A DNA stretch of 6,316 nucleotides. Origin: Pseudomonas sp. Its GTDB lineage: Bacteria; Pseudomonadota; Gammaproteobacteria; Pseudomonadales; Pseudomonadaceae. The position numbers were made by a program, and so were the translations under genes. The notes beneath the pieces were generated by a model. The model did no database searches. It was given only the letters and a program-made list of their open reading frames with translations, and was not told the DNA's origin. Within the stretch, counting starts at the first letter, position 1, and each line of letters begins with the position of its first letter. The DNA lies in contig JARDZH010000132.1 in the NCBI GenBank assembly GCA_029240955.1, positions 1-6,316 on the forward strand, read 5' to 3'. Of this stretch, positions 1-5,943 are shown piece after piece.

Positions 1-2828
1 TAATGCGTCAGCGTGACGTTGATATCGTCCGGTTCGAGTTCCACGTCACGAAAGTCGAGCCTGAGCTGGTCCAGCACCAGCCGGTGAGCATATTCATGGA
101 CCGTCGGAATGCTGAACAGGAAATCGTCCTTCAGGCCGCACGCCACATAGAACCGTTGCAAGGCTGCCAGCAGTCGCGCCTGATCCAGAGCCGACGCTTC
201 ACTGACCCAGGCGGGCACGATAGTGATGTCGACGATCGACTGGATAGCGGCCCGCAGCGCGCCGAGAATCCGCCGATTGATGTCGTCGTGTTCGCAGGCA
301 TCGAGCAGGCTGACCAGAACATCGGACTTCAAACGCCACGCGGCTGCATCCCGGTAGGCACAGGCCGCGCTGGACGCCTGACGCTGCGCCTCGCCGGCTT
401 GCAGCGCCTGAATGAAATGCCCGTCGATTCTGCCAAGCACCACTCGCACGGCGGGCGCGTCCGTGTGCGCAAGCCAGGCCTCCAGCCGCAGGCGGTCGTC
501 CTCCAGCATCAGACCCAGCACGCCCTCGCGTTTGTCGACGCGGCCCAGGCGGGCTGCGAGCTGGGTCTCCAGGCTGCGCAGGGAATCGAAGTCTCCGATG
601 CCTACTTCCACTGCCCACATCAGGTAGCGATCGGGTTTGCCGGGGCTGAACAGCACGAAAGCATTGCTCAACATGGCCGGGGCCTGCGCCGAGTCGAAGC
701 TCAATGCCACCGTGAAAGCCTGCACCGAATGCGCGCCCAGCGATTCGCGCAAAGCGGCTACCGGCCGGTCGAGCACCTGCTCCAGCATGTCCAGCGCAGG
801 ATCCGCGACTTTCTGCAGGCGGCGCTCGATGGTGACTTCCAGGCGCAAGGCGTTTTCCCGTACCCGCGACGCAATGGCCGCCGCCGACACCTGTGAGTCC
901 ACACGGCGCACCGGCACCTTGTAGAACGCGTCCACCTGTCTGGCGTAACGTTGCGGGAAGTCCAGCGCTACTTGCTGCAGGACCAGTCTGAGCAGGCTGA
1001 TCGGCAGTCTTTCGACGGTTTCGTACTGTCCGTCCGTGGAATCGCGCTGCACCACCCAATCGTCAGGCATCTCCGGAAGCACAGCGCCGCTGACCATTTC
1101 CAGCGCAAACGGCAACACACGGGTCAGGGACGCCGCGCCCTTGCGCCCGATCCACAGCGCACGCGCATCGAGACCCGGCTCCACGATAACTGCCAGATAC
1201 CGGTTCAGCTCGGCATACATGCACGCGCTGATGCCGACATGCAGATCGGGCAGACGGGCAACCAGCGCATCGAGATTATCGACCCGGTCCGCCCAGGTGT
1301 CGGCCGGCGCCGGCAGGTCGCTGCGGGGTTCTCGCCTTACGGCACCTGTTCGCCCCCACACCTGATCGAAGTCGACGGCTTCCTCCTGCCAGCGCCAGGA
1401 ACCGTTGAGGCTGAGCAACCGGTGATCCAGCAGCACGCGAACATCGAGCGCATCGTCGACCCGCACCGCAGCCTGGTCATAGGTGACCGACGGCAGGCTC
1501 AGCACATGCTGAAGGTTATGCTTCTGCAGTTCGATAACGTCCTGGACATGGTTCTCGAAGACGGGTTGGGCGACTTCGTGCAGCTGCAACACGAGCGCGC
1601 CCTCCTGAGCATTGAGAATCGCCCGGTCGACCACGCTTGCGTGAGCGAGCAACACTTCTCTGGAGCGCGCATCGGTGAAGTACCCGCTGAGGTCGCTGCG
1701 GTGGTTGATGCGGGCGAAGCCGTGGGCTGTCGAGAAGAGGTGCAGACCCGGAATCTCGCCGTTGGAGAATTCCAGAAGCAGCAGCCCCGCCAGCCTCACC
1801 GCAGGATGGCCGTCGATGCTGACGGCGATGCTGTGCGCCGTGACGCCCGGCGGTTCTGCGCTTGCGCCCGGCGCCTGGAGCAGCTCACGTAACCGGCGGT
1901 ACTCGAACGGGTTGAGCAGCCCGTGGGTCTGGCTTCTCAGCAACTCCTGACGAAAGGTTTCGGCCAATGCGTCGGCCGCCACCTGACGCATGGTTTGCCC
2001 GTGATCCTGCTTCGCCGTCCAATAATCCGACATCAGCCATGCATAGGTCCCCGGCACCACAGCATCGGTGCCCAGCATCGCCTCGACGTACTTCTCGGTG
2101 CGCACCGGATCGAGAATCCTGCCCTGTTCGTCCAGATACTGCCGGTACAAACCGTCCTGCAGCAGTTCATCCACGTGCACTTCGTACGCCGCGTCCGCCA
2201 GCGTCTGGGTCGCCAGCACAGGCGGGACAGGAACGATGTTGAGCGAAGCACTCGGGTTGACGATCTGCACCAGCTGGGTGAATACGTTGACGGACGGATG
2301 CGGCGCGAGGTCATCCAGCCGGCCTTGCAACGCCTGCCCCACCGCGGTTTGCAGCGTCGGCATGCGGTGCAACTGTTCTGACAGCGTGTCCAGATGGGCG
2401 GCCTGCTGTTCCAGGATCAATTGCGAGCGCCGGCGGAACAGGGGTTCTTCGACCCGCTCCAGATCGATCTCGCGACCCTTGTCGATGCCTGGATATCGGT
2501 GTTTCAGCGCCGCCAGCAACGACGCGCGGCTGTCGAACCTTTCGATACCGAACAGGAGGGTGTCGAGGTACACCGGCGCAGCACGCTCAGTGGGATCACT
2601 GATGACGAACGCACTTGCGAGTTCGGCATTGGCCGGCATCAGGTCACCGATCAGCAGTCGGTCGACTCGCGGCATGGGCGCGGTACTTTGCGCACCGTCG
2701 ACCAGCGCTCGCAGCCATTGGCCTGCGGCACGGGTGATGCGGGAGGTGCCGACCGCTTCGGTGATGGCCTGGGTAAAGCGCTGCCTGAGCGACGCTTCGA
2801 AAAAATAAGGGGGTGGTGGTGCGAGCAT
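1..2828 (-). CDS. Large DUF6543 / dermonecrotic-toxin-like protein, N-terminal 942 residues (3' end outside window)
   Basis: The reading frame is open from the ATG at 2828 to the left edge, 942 codons with no stop or frameshift. The start is well supported: AAGGAA at 2835-2840 lies six bases upstream, in a non-coding gap. The protein begins MLAPPPPYFFEASLRQRF and has no signal peptide or membrane segment. Its composition and phrases such as VYLDTLLFGIERFDSR (87-101), LHLFSTAHGF (362-371), LRLEVTIERRL (661-671) and MLEQVLDRPV (681-690) are what I recall from very large Pseudomonas proteins annotated as dermonecrotic toxin domain or DUF6543, some of which carry leucine-rich repeats or an E3-ligase domain at the C-terminus. 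That assignment is from memory of the family, not a search. A 15-residue motif recurs three times (from residues 94, 370 and 743). The effector end, if any, lies beyond the window. The last two visible bases are TA, so the next codon is either a stop or Tyr. The role as a secreted toxin or effector is inference. Confidence 0.8.
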   Translation of the reverse strand, partial: MLAPPPPYFFEASLRQRFTQAITEAVGTSRITRAAGQWLRALVDGAQSTAPMPRVDRLLIGDLMPANAELASAFVISDPTERAAPVYLDTLLFGIERFDSRASLLAALKHRYPGIDKGREIDLERVEEPLFRRRSQLILEQQAAHLDTLSEQLHRMPTLQTAVGQALQGRLDDLAPHPSVNVFTQLVQIVNPSASLNIVPVPPVLATQTLADAAYEVHVDELLQDGLYRQYLDEQGRILDPVRTEKYVEAMLGTDAVVPGTYAWLMSDYWTAKQDHGQTMRQVAADALAETFRQELLRSQTHGLLNPFEYRRLRELLQAPGASAEPPGVTAHSIAVSIDGHPAVRLAGLLLLEFSNGEIPGLHLFSTAHGFARINHRSDLSGYFTDARSREVLLAHASVVDRAILNAQEGALVLQLHEVAQPVFENHVQDVIELQKHNLQHVLSLPSVTYDQAAVRVDDALDVRVLLDHRLLSLNGSWRWQEEAVDFDQVWGRTGAVRREPRSDLPAPADTWADRVDNLDALVARLPDLHVGISACMYAELNRYLAVIVEPGLDARALWIGRKGAASLTRVLPFALEMVSGAVLPEMPDDWVVQRDSTDGQYETVERLPISLLRLVLQQVALDFPQRYARQVDAFYKVPVRRVDSQVSAAAIASRVRENALRLEVTIERRLQKVADPALDMLEQVLDRPVAALRESLGAHSVQAFTVALSFDSAQAPAMLSNAFVLFSPGKPDRYLMWAVEVGIGDFDSLRSLETQLAARLGRVDKREGVLGLMLEDDRLRLEAWLAHTDAPAVRVVLGRIDGHFIQALQAGEAQRQASSAACAYRDAAAWRLKSDVLVSLLDACEHDDINRRILGALRAAIQSIVDITIVPAWVSEASALDQARLLAALQRFYVACGLKDDFLFSIPTVHEYAHRLVLDQLRLDFRDVELEPDDINVTLTH

Positions 2829-2911
2829 GGCTGTTTCCTTTTCCTGATAAGGCTCCGGCGCAGTCGCAGGACAACGCCGGGCAGTCGGGAAACAGCTTAT
2901 TTATCGCAGCG

Positions 2912-2951
2912 AAACGGTTGCGTTACATATTGCAAGCGTTTGCAGAAGCAA
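2912..2951 (-). promoter_or_regulatory. Candidate sigma-70 promoter with two LacI-family-like operator cores, upstream of the toxin-like gene
   Basis: On the minus strand TTGCTT (2951-2946) and TATGTA (2929-2924) are separated by 16 bases, a passable -35/-10 pair. The spacer contains the inverted repeat TGCAAACGCTTGCA (2944-2931), with 5-base perfect arms and a central CG. A second AANCGNTT core, AACCGTTT (2919-2912), follows the -10 and would overlap the start of transcription. The two cores are centred 22 bases apart, close to two helical turns. A central CG flanked by AAN/NTT is typical of LacI/GalR-family operators. The leader from here to the ATG would be about 90 bases. The elements are seen; their function is inferred. 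Confidence 0.35.
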
Positions 2952-2954
2952 CGA

Positions 2955-3524
2955 TCAGTTGGCCGCAGCCTTGCGGTTCTTCTCGACCCAGGCGGCAAAA
3001 GCGTTGATGAAGGTCTGCAGAAACGGGCGGGTCTTTTCCGACAGCGCTCCGGTTTCGTCGAAGAAGGAACCGGCGTTGCCCATGTACGACTCGGGCTGCT
3101 GCAGGCAAGGCACGTCGAGGAACACCAGCGACTGACGCAGATGATGGTTGGCGCCGAAACCGCCGATGGCGCCAGGCGACGCGCTGATCACCGCGCCGGG
3201 CTTGCCGCTCAGTTCGCTCTTGCCGTATGGCCGCGATCCTACGTCGATGGCGTTCTTCAACACGCCGGGCACCGAGCGGTTGTACTCGGGGGTCACAAAC
3301 AGCAGGCCGTCGGCCGAGGCGAGTTTTTCACGGAAAGTGGCGTACGCTGGTGGAGGCGAAGCGCCGTCGATGTCTTCGTTATAGAGCGGCAAGTCGCCGA
3401 TTTCGACGATCTGCAGATTCAGACTGGCAGGAGCCAGGTCCGCGAGCGCCAGGGCGATCTTCCGATTGATGGAGTCTTTGCGCAAGCTGCCGACCAGTAC
3501 TGCAATGGAATGGACCTGGGTCAT
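2955..3524 (-). CDS. chrR: NAD(P)H-dependent FMN reductase, ChrR (chromate/quinone reductase) type
   Basis: This 189-residue protein is a flavodoxin-fold NADPH-dependent FMN reductase (PF03358) of the ChrR/YieF group. These soluble cytoplasmic dimers bind FMN and carry out obligate two-electron reduction of quinones and incidentally chromate, which limits redox-cycling stress. The FMN-phosphate loop GSLRKDSIN is at 12-20, the family signature PEYNRSVPGVLKNAIDVG at 79-96, and SPGAIGGFGAN at 116-126. Length and motifs match the P. putida ChrR protein as I remember it, including IVEIGDLPLYNED (39-51) and SLVFLDVPC (132-140). The ATG at 3524 gives the expected MTQV-hSIAVLVGS start; GGTGA at 3531-3535 is a modest ribosome site six bases upstream. 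The stop is TGA at 2955. It is on the same strand as the toxin-like gene 126 bases downstream, but the candidate promoter between them suggests separate transcription. Physiological substrate is not shown by sequence. Confidence 0.93.
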   Translation of the reverse strand: MTQVHSIAVLVGSLRKDSINRKIALALADLAPASLNLQIVEIGDLPLYNEDIDGASPPPAYATFREKLASADGLLFVTPEYNRSVPGVLKNAIDVGSRPYGKSELSGKPGAVISASPGAIGGFGANHHLRQSLVFLDVPCLQQPESYMGNAGSFFDETGALSEKTRPFLQTFINAFAAWVEKNRKAAAN

Positions 3525-3555
3525 CGAGGGTCACCGTGAACGGGTTGGGGAAGGG

Positions 3556-3579
3556 ATAGTTATAGATCAGTTCCGGGAA
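3556..3579 (-). promoter_or_regulatory. Possible -10 element of the chrR-like gene with adjacent small palindrome
   Basis: The minus strand reads TATAAC at 3564-3559, a good -10 hexamer that would place transcription start about 28 bases before the ATG at 3524. No convincing -35 is present 16-18 bases upstream. A small inverted repeat, TTCC-G-GGAA (3571-3579), lies directly upstream where an activator or repressor could bind. Weak evidence. Confidence 0.25.
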
Positions 3580-3641
3580 TAGACGCCGTATTGCGCGTTT
3601 CATTGCATCGAATCGGCGCATGGGCGACGGGGACTATTTTT

Positions 3642-3666
3642 CCCGGGCAGGCAAACTCCCCGGGCA
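3642..3666. repeat. Two direct copies of CCCGGGCA in the intergenic region
   Basis: CCCGGGCA occurs at 3642-3649 and again at 3659-3666, 17 bases apart start to start, and each copy contains the palindrome CCCGGG. The copies are in the 229-base gap (3525-3753) between the divergent chrR-like gene and the 70-residue gene. No gene is supported in this gap; it holds these repeats, the stem-loop at 3684-3718 and the possible -10 of the chrR-like gene. I find no clear sigma-70 promoter facing the small gene. Confidence 0.5.
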
Positions 3667-3683
3667 ATCGACGGTCTACAAGG

Positions 3684-3718
3684 CCGGGCGCGCACCGTTG
3701 GTACGGCGCAGCGCCCGG
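3684..3718 (+). other. Stem-loop in the presumed leader of the 70-residue gene
   Basis: CCGGGCGC (3684-3691) and GCGCCCGG (3711-3718) form perfect 8-base-pair GC-only arms. Inside the loop CCGT (3695-3698) pairs with ACGG (3703-3706) around a TGGT tetraloop, so the two stems stack across a small GCA/CGCA internal loop. The structure ends 35 bases before the ATG at 3754. No T-run follows on either strand, so it is not a standard intrinsic terminator. It could be a leader structure, an mRNA-protecting hairpin or a protein site; the sequence does not decide. Confidence 0.5.
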
Positions 3719-3753
3719 TAAACAGGCGGTTATCTTCAGAGGTTACAAAGCAA

Positions 3754-3966
3754 ATGGCTTCAGTTCGCGTCGGACAGTTTCATGCAAGAGATGCGGAAGG
3801 CCGTGTCTACCCGGTGCATGTTTTTCAGGAATCAGGGGCTGAGGAAGCCGACGGCAAGGAGCCGGTAACCACCTATCGATTGGCAATCGGTGACCGGGTC
3901 ACGCATTTGGGCGGGGACGATTTCGAACTGGCTCAGTCCGGAATCAGGATGACGCGCATTCCCTGA
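3754..3966 (+). CDS. Small conserved-type hypothetical protein, 70 residues
   Basis: This is the only plus-strand gene I support. It encodes 70 residues starting MASVRVGQFHARDAEGRVY and ending IRMTRIP, soluble and acidic, with no signal peptide, membrane segment or cysteine. The layout resembles small Pseudomonas hypothetical proteins with a segment like VTTYRLAIGDRVTHL (38-52) followed by DDFELAQSGIRMTRI (55-69); I read this as a compact beta-rich fold but assign no function. Support for coding comes from its place in a gap free of minus-strand genes, reasonable codon use, and GAGG at 3738-3741, though its 12-base spacing to the ATG is longer than ideal. It diverges from the chrR-like gene and converges on the Sat-like acetyltransferase, with 50 bases between the two stops. 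Confidence 0.72.
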   Translation: MASVRVGQFHARDAEGRVYPVHVFQESGAEEADGKEPVTTYRLAIGDRVTHLGGDDFELAQSGIRMTRIP

Positions 3967-4016
3967 ATCAGCGCTCGTTCGTGACTACGTAAGCGGCGAC
4001 CCGGCTGTCGGGATGA
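3967..4016. other. Convergent gap between the small gene and the acetyltransferase
   Basis: Two genes end on either side of these 50 bases, so terminators would be expected. Only a small hairpin (CCCG-GCTGT-CGGG, 4000-4012) without a T-run is visible. I cannot support a standard intrinsic terminator for either gene. Confidence 0.4.
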
Positions 4017-4574
4017 TCAGGTGTCGGAAAAGATCAGGTACCAGAAAATCGCCGCCTCGCGGGTCTGCGGGTCCAGCCCGCGATAGCGCAAGTGGTCGAC
4101 GCCGCCGACCTGATAGCCGCAGCGTTCGTACAACGCGCAGGCCGCCAGATTGTTGTTCTGGGTTTCGAGCATCACGCCCGGCAGGTTGCGTTTGCGGCCC
4201 CAGAACTGCGCCACGTCCAGCAGAGCACGGGCGACACCGCTACGCCGTGCCGATTCGTCCACAGCCAGTTCATCGACGTGGGCGAAGCCGTTCCAGTGCG
4301 TGCTGAGCACTACATGCCCCACTGCCCTCTCCTCCAGCCACGCCACCAGCACGGTGCTGTCGGCAGCGTCCCGGTAATCGCAGAACTCCTGCGAATCGAT
4401 ACCGTAGTTTTTGCGATACGGCTCCACCGGTTCGACCGGCCAGGACGCCACGCTCTGCCCGATCAGCACCTGGGCATAGCCGGTGACCGTGAAGGTGAAT
4501 TCACTGTTGAGGATGTAATCCTCGAAGCACTCGTCGGCGACCCGAATGCTGAGTGCAGGACCTGGCGCCGTCAC
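4017..4574 (-). CDS. GNAT N-acetyltransferase resembling streptothricin acetyltransferase (Sat)
   Basis: The 185-residue protein is a GNAT enzyme transferring acetyl from acetyl-CoA to an amine. Visible landmarks are PYRKNY (52-57), the central strand VDELAVDE (100-107), the acetyl-CoA pyrophosphate loop RRSGVA (110-115), LETQNNN (136-142), the motif-B segment LYERCGY (148-154), GGVDHLRY (156-163) and an aromatic FWYLIF tail (177-182). PYRK-Y, W-N-A, LETQ-NN-AC-LY-CG-GG-D and A-WY are all shared with plasmid/integron-borne streptothricin acetyltransferases as I know them, so resistance-type or related amine acetylation is plausible but substrate is unproven. The frame is open far upstream through dnaQ, but that part is antisense-frame noise. 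The GTG at 4574, 13 bases past the dnaQ stop, is the best start, since no ATG occurs before mid-protein; an ATT at 4547 preceding IRVADECFEDY is the only other nearby option. No strong ribosome site is seen, so translational coupling to dnaQ is likely. Confidence 0.88.
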   Translation of the reverse strand: MTAPGPALSIRVADECFEDYILNSEFTFTVTGYAQVLIGQSVASWPVEPVEPYRKNYGIDSQEFCDYRDAADSTVLVAWLEERAVGHVVLSTHWNGFAHVDELAVDESARRSGVARALLDVAQFWGRKRNLPGVMLETQNNNLAACALYERCGYQVGGVDHLRYRGLDPQTREAAIFWYLIFSDT

Positions 4575-4587
4575 CTCGCGGCTGCCG

Positions 4588-5370
4588 TCAGGACGAGACG
4601 GCAGCTTCACGGGCTTCCTGCAGCTGGACCCAGAGCGCAGGCGCGCCGGCGGCCTTGGCAATGGCGGCCATGCGCGCCTCATGCTCGGCCAGTTCGCTGT
4701 CCGAGGCGCGAATGACACGGCAATGCGGACGACTGGCCGGCAGACGCCGAATCTCGCTGCCGCGGTTGCCGGCACCTCCGCCCGCTCCGCTGCCATCGCT
4801 GGCGTTGCCCGCCAGCGACAGACTGGTCTGCCCGCCGGTCATCGCCAGATAGACGTCGGCCAGAATCTCGGAGTCGAGCAACGCGCCGTGCAGTTCACGA
4901 CCCGAGTTGTCGACGCCGTAGCGCTTGCACAACGCATCCAGACTGTTGCGCTGCCCCGGATGCCGTTCGCGCGCCATCGCCAGGGTATCGAGCACTGTGC
5001 AGTACTGAGTCACATCGGCGCGGTCATGGGCGCCCATCAACGAGAATTCGTTGTTGATGAAGCCCACGTCGAACGCGGCGTTGTGGATGATCAGCTGCGC
5101 GCCTTTGATGAATTCGAAGAACTCATCGGCAACTTCGGCAAAGCGAGGCTTGCCGACCAGAAATTCGTTGGTGATACCGTGGACGCCGATCGCGCCTTCG
5201 TCACTCTCGCGATCCGGTTGCAGGTAAACGTGGAAATGCCGCCCGGTCAGGCGACGCCCGATGACCTCGACACAACCGATTTCGATGATGCGGTGACCAT
5301 CGGTGACCGGCATACCCGTGGTTTCGGTGTCGAGAACGATCGACCTGTTGTCTGTGTTTTGCACTGCCAT
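4588..5370 (-). CDS. dnaQ: DNA polymerase III epsilon subunit, 3'-5' proofreading exonuclease
   Basis: This 260-residue DEDDh exonuclease is the epsilon subunit of the replicative polymerase; it removes misincorporated nucleotides and binds the alpha subunit through its C-terminal tail. All catalytic positions are present: Asp14 and Glu16 in the ExoI motif DTETTG, Asp101 in ExoII (HNAAFDVGFINNE, 96-108), and His161 and Asp166 in ExoIII-epsilon (HGALLDSEILADVY). These correspond to D12, E14, D103, H162 and D167 of E. coli DnaQ. A Gly/Ser/Ala-rich linker (188-204) separates the catalytic domain from an Ala/Glu-rich helical tail (223-257) ending LWVQLQEAREAAVSS, which would hold the alpha-binding segment. 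The protein is somewhat longer than the 243-residue E. coli form because of the linker and tail. The ATG at 5370 follows GAGG (5380-5383) by nine bases. It lies 51 bases after rnhA on the same strand. Confidence 0.97.
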   Translation of the reverse strand: MAVQNTDNRSIVLDTETTGMPVTDGHRIIEIGCVEVIGRRLTGRHFHVYLQPDRESDEGAIGVHGITNEFLVGKPRFAEVADEFFEFIKGAQLIIHNAAFDVGFINNEFSLMGAHDRADVTQYCTVLDTLAMARERHPGQRNSLDALCKRYGVDNSGRELHGALLDSEILADVYLAMTGGQTSLSLAGNASDGSGAGGGAGNRGSEIRRLPASRPHCRVIRASDSELAEHEARMAAIAKAAGAPALWVQLQEAREAAVSS

Positions 5371-5397
5371 TGCCTGTTGCCTCGTTTGCAGGCGGCG

Positions 5398-5406
5398 ATC
5401 TTAGCA
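5398..5406 (-). promoter_or_regulatory. Possible extended -10 promoter for dnaQ
   Basis: In the 51-base gap between rnhA and dnaQ the minus strand reads TGCTAAGAT (5406-5398), an extended -10 (TGN followed by TAAGAT, four of six matching consensus). No good -35 is seen in the rnhA tail. Transcription would start about 20 bases before the dnaQ ATG, enough to include its ribosome site. dnaQ may also be read through from rnhA. Confidence 0.27.
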
Positions 5407-5421
5407 CGTCGGGCCGTTGCC

Positions 5422-5874
5422 TCAGCCGTGCTTGATGCCCCGTACCTCGTCCACACCGCGGTTGGCCAACTGGTCGGCGCGCTCGTTGCCGGCGTGGCCG
5501 ATGTGGCCGCGTACCCACTGCCACTTCACATTGTGACGGCTGACCTGCTCGTCCAGCTGCTGCCACAGGTCGGCATTCTTGACCGGCTCTTTGGCGGCGG
5601 TCTTCCAGCCACGCTTCTTCCAGTTGGTCATCCACTCGGTGATGCCTTTCATCACGTACTGGGAGTCGGTGACCAGCGTGACGTCGCACGGGCGCTTCAG
5701 TTCTTCGAGTCCGCGAATGGCGCCGGTCAGCTCCATGCGGTTATTGGTGGTGTTGGCTTCGCCGCCCCACAGTTCCTTTTCCACGCCCTTGAACACCAGC
5801 AAGGCGCCCCAGCCGCCGGGGCCGGGGTTGCCTTTGCAGGCGCCGTCGGTGAAGAGTTCAACGCTATCGCTCAT
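5422..5874 (-). CDS. rnhA: Ribonuclease HI
   Basis: RNase HI cuts the RNA strand of RNA-DNA hybrids, removing R-loops and primer remnants in the cytoplasm. The 150-residue protein carries every catalytic residue at the same number as E. coli RNase HI: Asp10 (in [17 protein letters not shown]), Glu48 (in [10 protein letters not shown]), Asp70 (in LVTDSQYV), His124 (in [11 protein letters not shown]) and Asp134 (in RADQLA). The basic WKKRGWK segment (85-91) and ADLWQQLDE (101-109) form the substrate-binding handle. The ATG at 5874 ([11 protein letters not shown]) is chosen because GGAAAG lies six bases upstream and the family usually starts there; an in-frame GTG at 5904 would add ten unlikely residues. 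The stop is TGA at 5422. It sits 69 bases after the methyltransferase-like gene and 51 before dnaQ, all on the same strand. In E. coli rnhA and dnaQ are instead divergent; the tandem order is known from Pseudomonas. Confidence 0.97.
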   Translation of the reverse strand: MSDSVELFTDGACKGNPGPGGWGALLVFKGVEKELWGGEANTTNNRMELTGAIRGLEELKRPCDVTLVTDSQYVMKGITEWMTNWKKRGWKTAAKEPVKNADLWQQLDEQVSRHNVKWQWVRGHIGHAGNERADQLANRGVDEVRGIKHG

Positions 5875-5943
5875 TGCAGACTTTCCAGATTCGAGAGGCT
5901 TCACAGCGCGGCGATCAGGCAGTACCCGTCATAAAGGTGGGGA

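Noticed and set aside
199..1059. Minus-strand 286-codon frame inside the large gene
   Set aside because: It is out of frame with the 942-codon reading frame, and its Arg/Gly/Ala-rich product looks like a high-GC shadow.
3..2381. Long plus-strand open frames opposite the large minus-strand gene (3-896, 951-1892, 1923-2381)
   Set aside because: They share codon boundaries with the minus-strand gene and are open only because that gene rarely uses TTA, CTA and TCA codons. Their translations are rich in Arg, Gln and His, with no recognisable domain and no ribosome sites.
2855..2880. Inverted repeat CCGGCG / CGCCGG before the toxin-like gene, as a terminator for the chrR-like gene
   Set aside because: Six-base arms around a 14-base loop, with no T-run on the minus strand; ordinary for high-GC DNA.
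2394..3539. Plus-strand 381-codon frame spanning the toxin-gene start and the chrR-like gene
   Set aside because: It crosses two well-supported minus-strand genes and the promoter region between them, and shows no domain.
3591..3842. Plus-strand 83-codon frame overlapping the start of the 70-residue gene
   Set aside because: It runs through the stem-loop and repeats, has no ribosome site or recognisable sequence, and conflicts with the better-supported frame starting at 3754.
4575..4796. Upstream extension of the acetyltransferase frame into dnaQ
   Set aside because: The extra 74 residues are Arg/Pro/Ala-rich and out of frame over conserved dnaQ coding sequence, so the GTG at 4574 is preferred.
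4546..5934. Plus-strand 462-codon frame opposite dnaQ and rnhA
   Set aside because: It is the antisense mirror of two genes whose complete catalytic residue sets prove the minus strand is coding.
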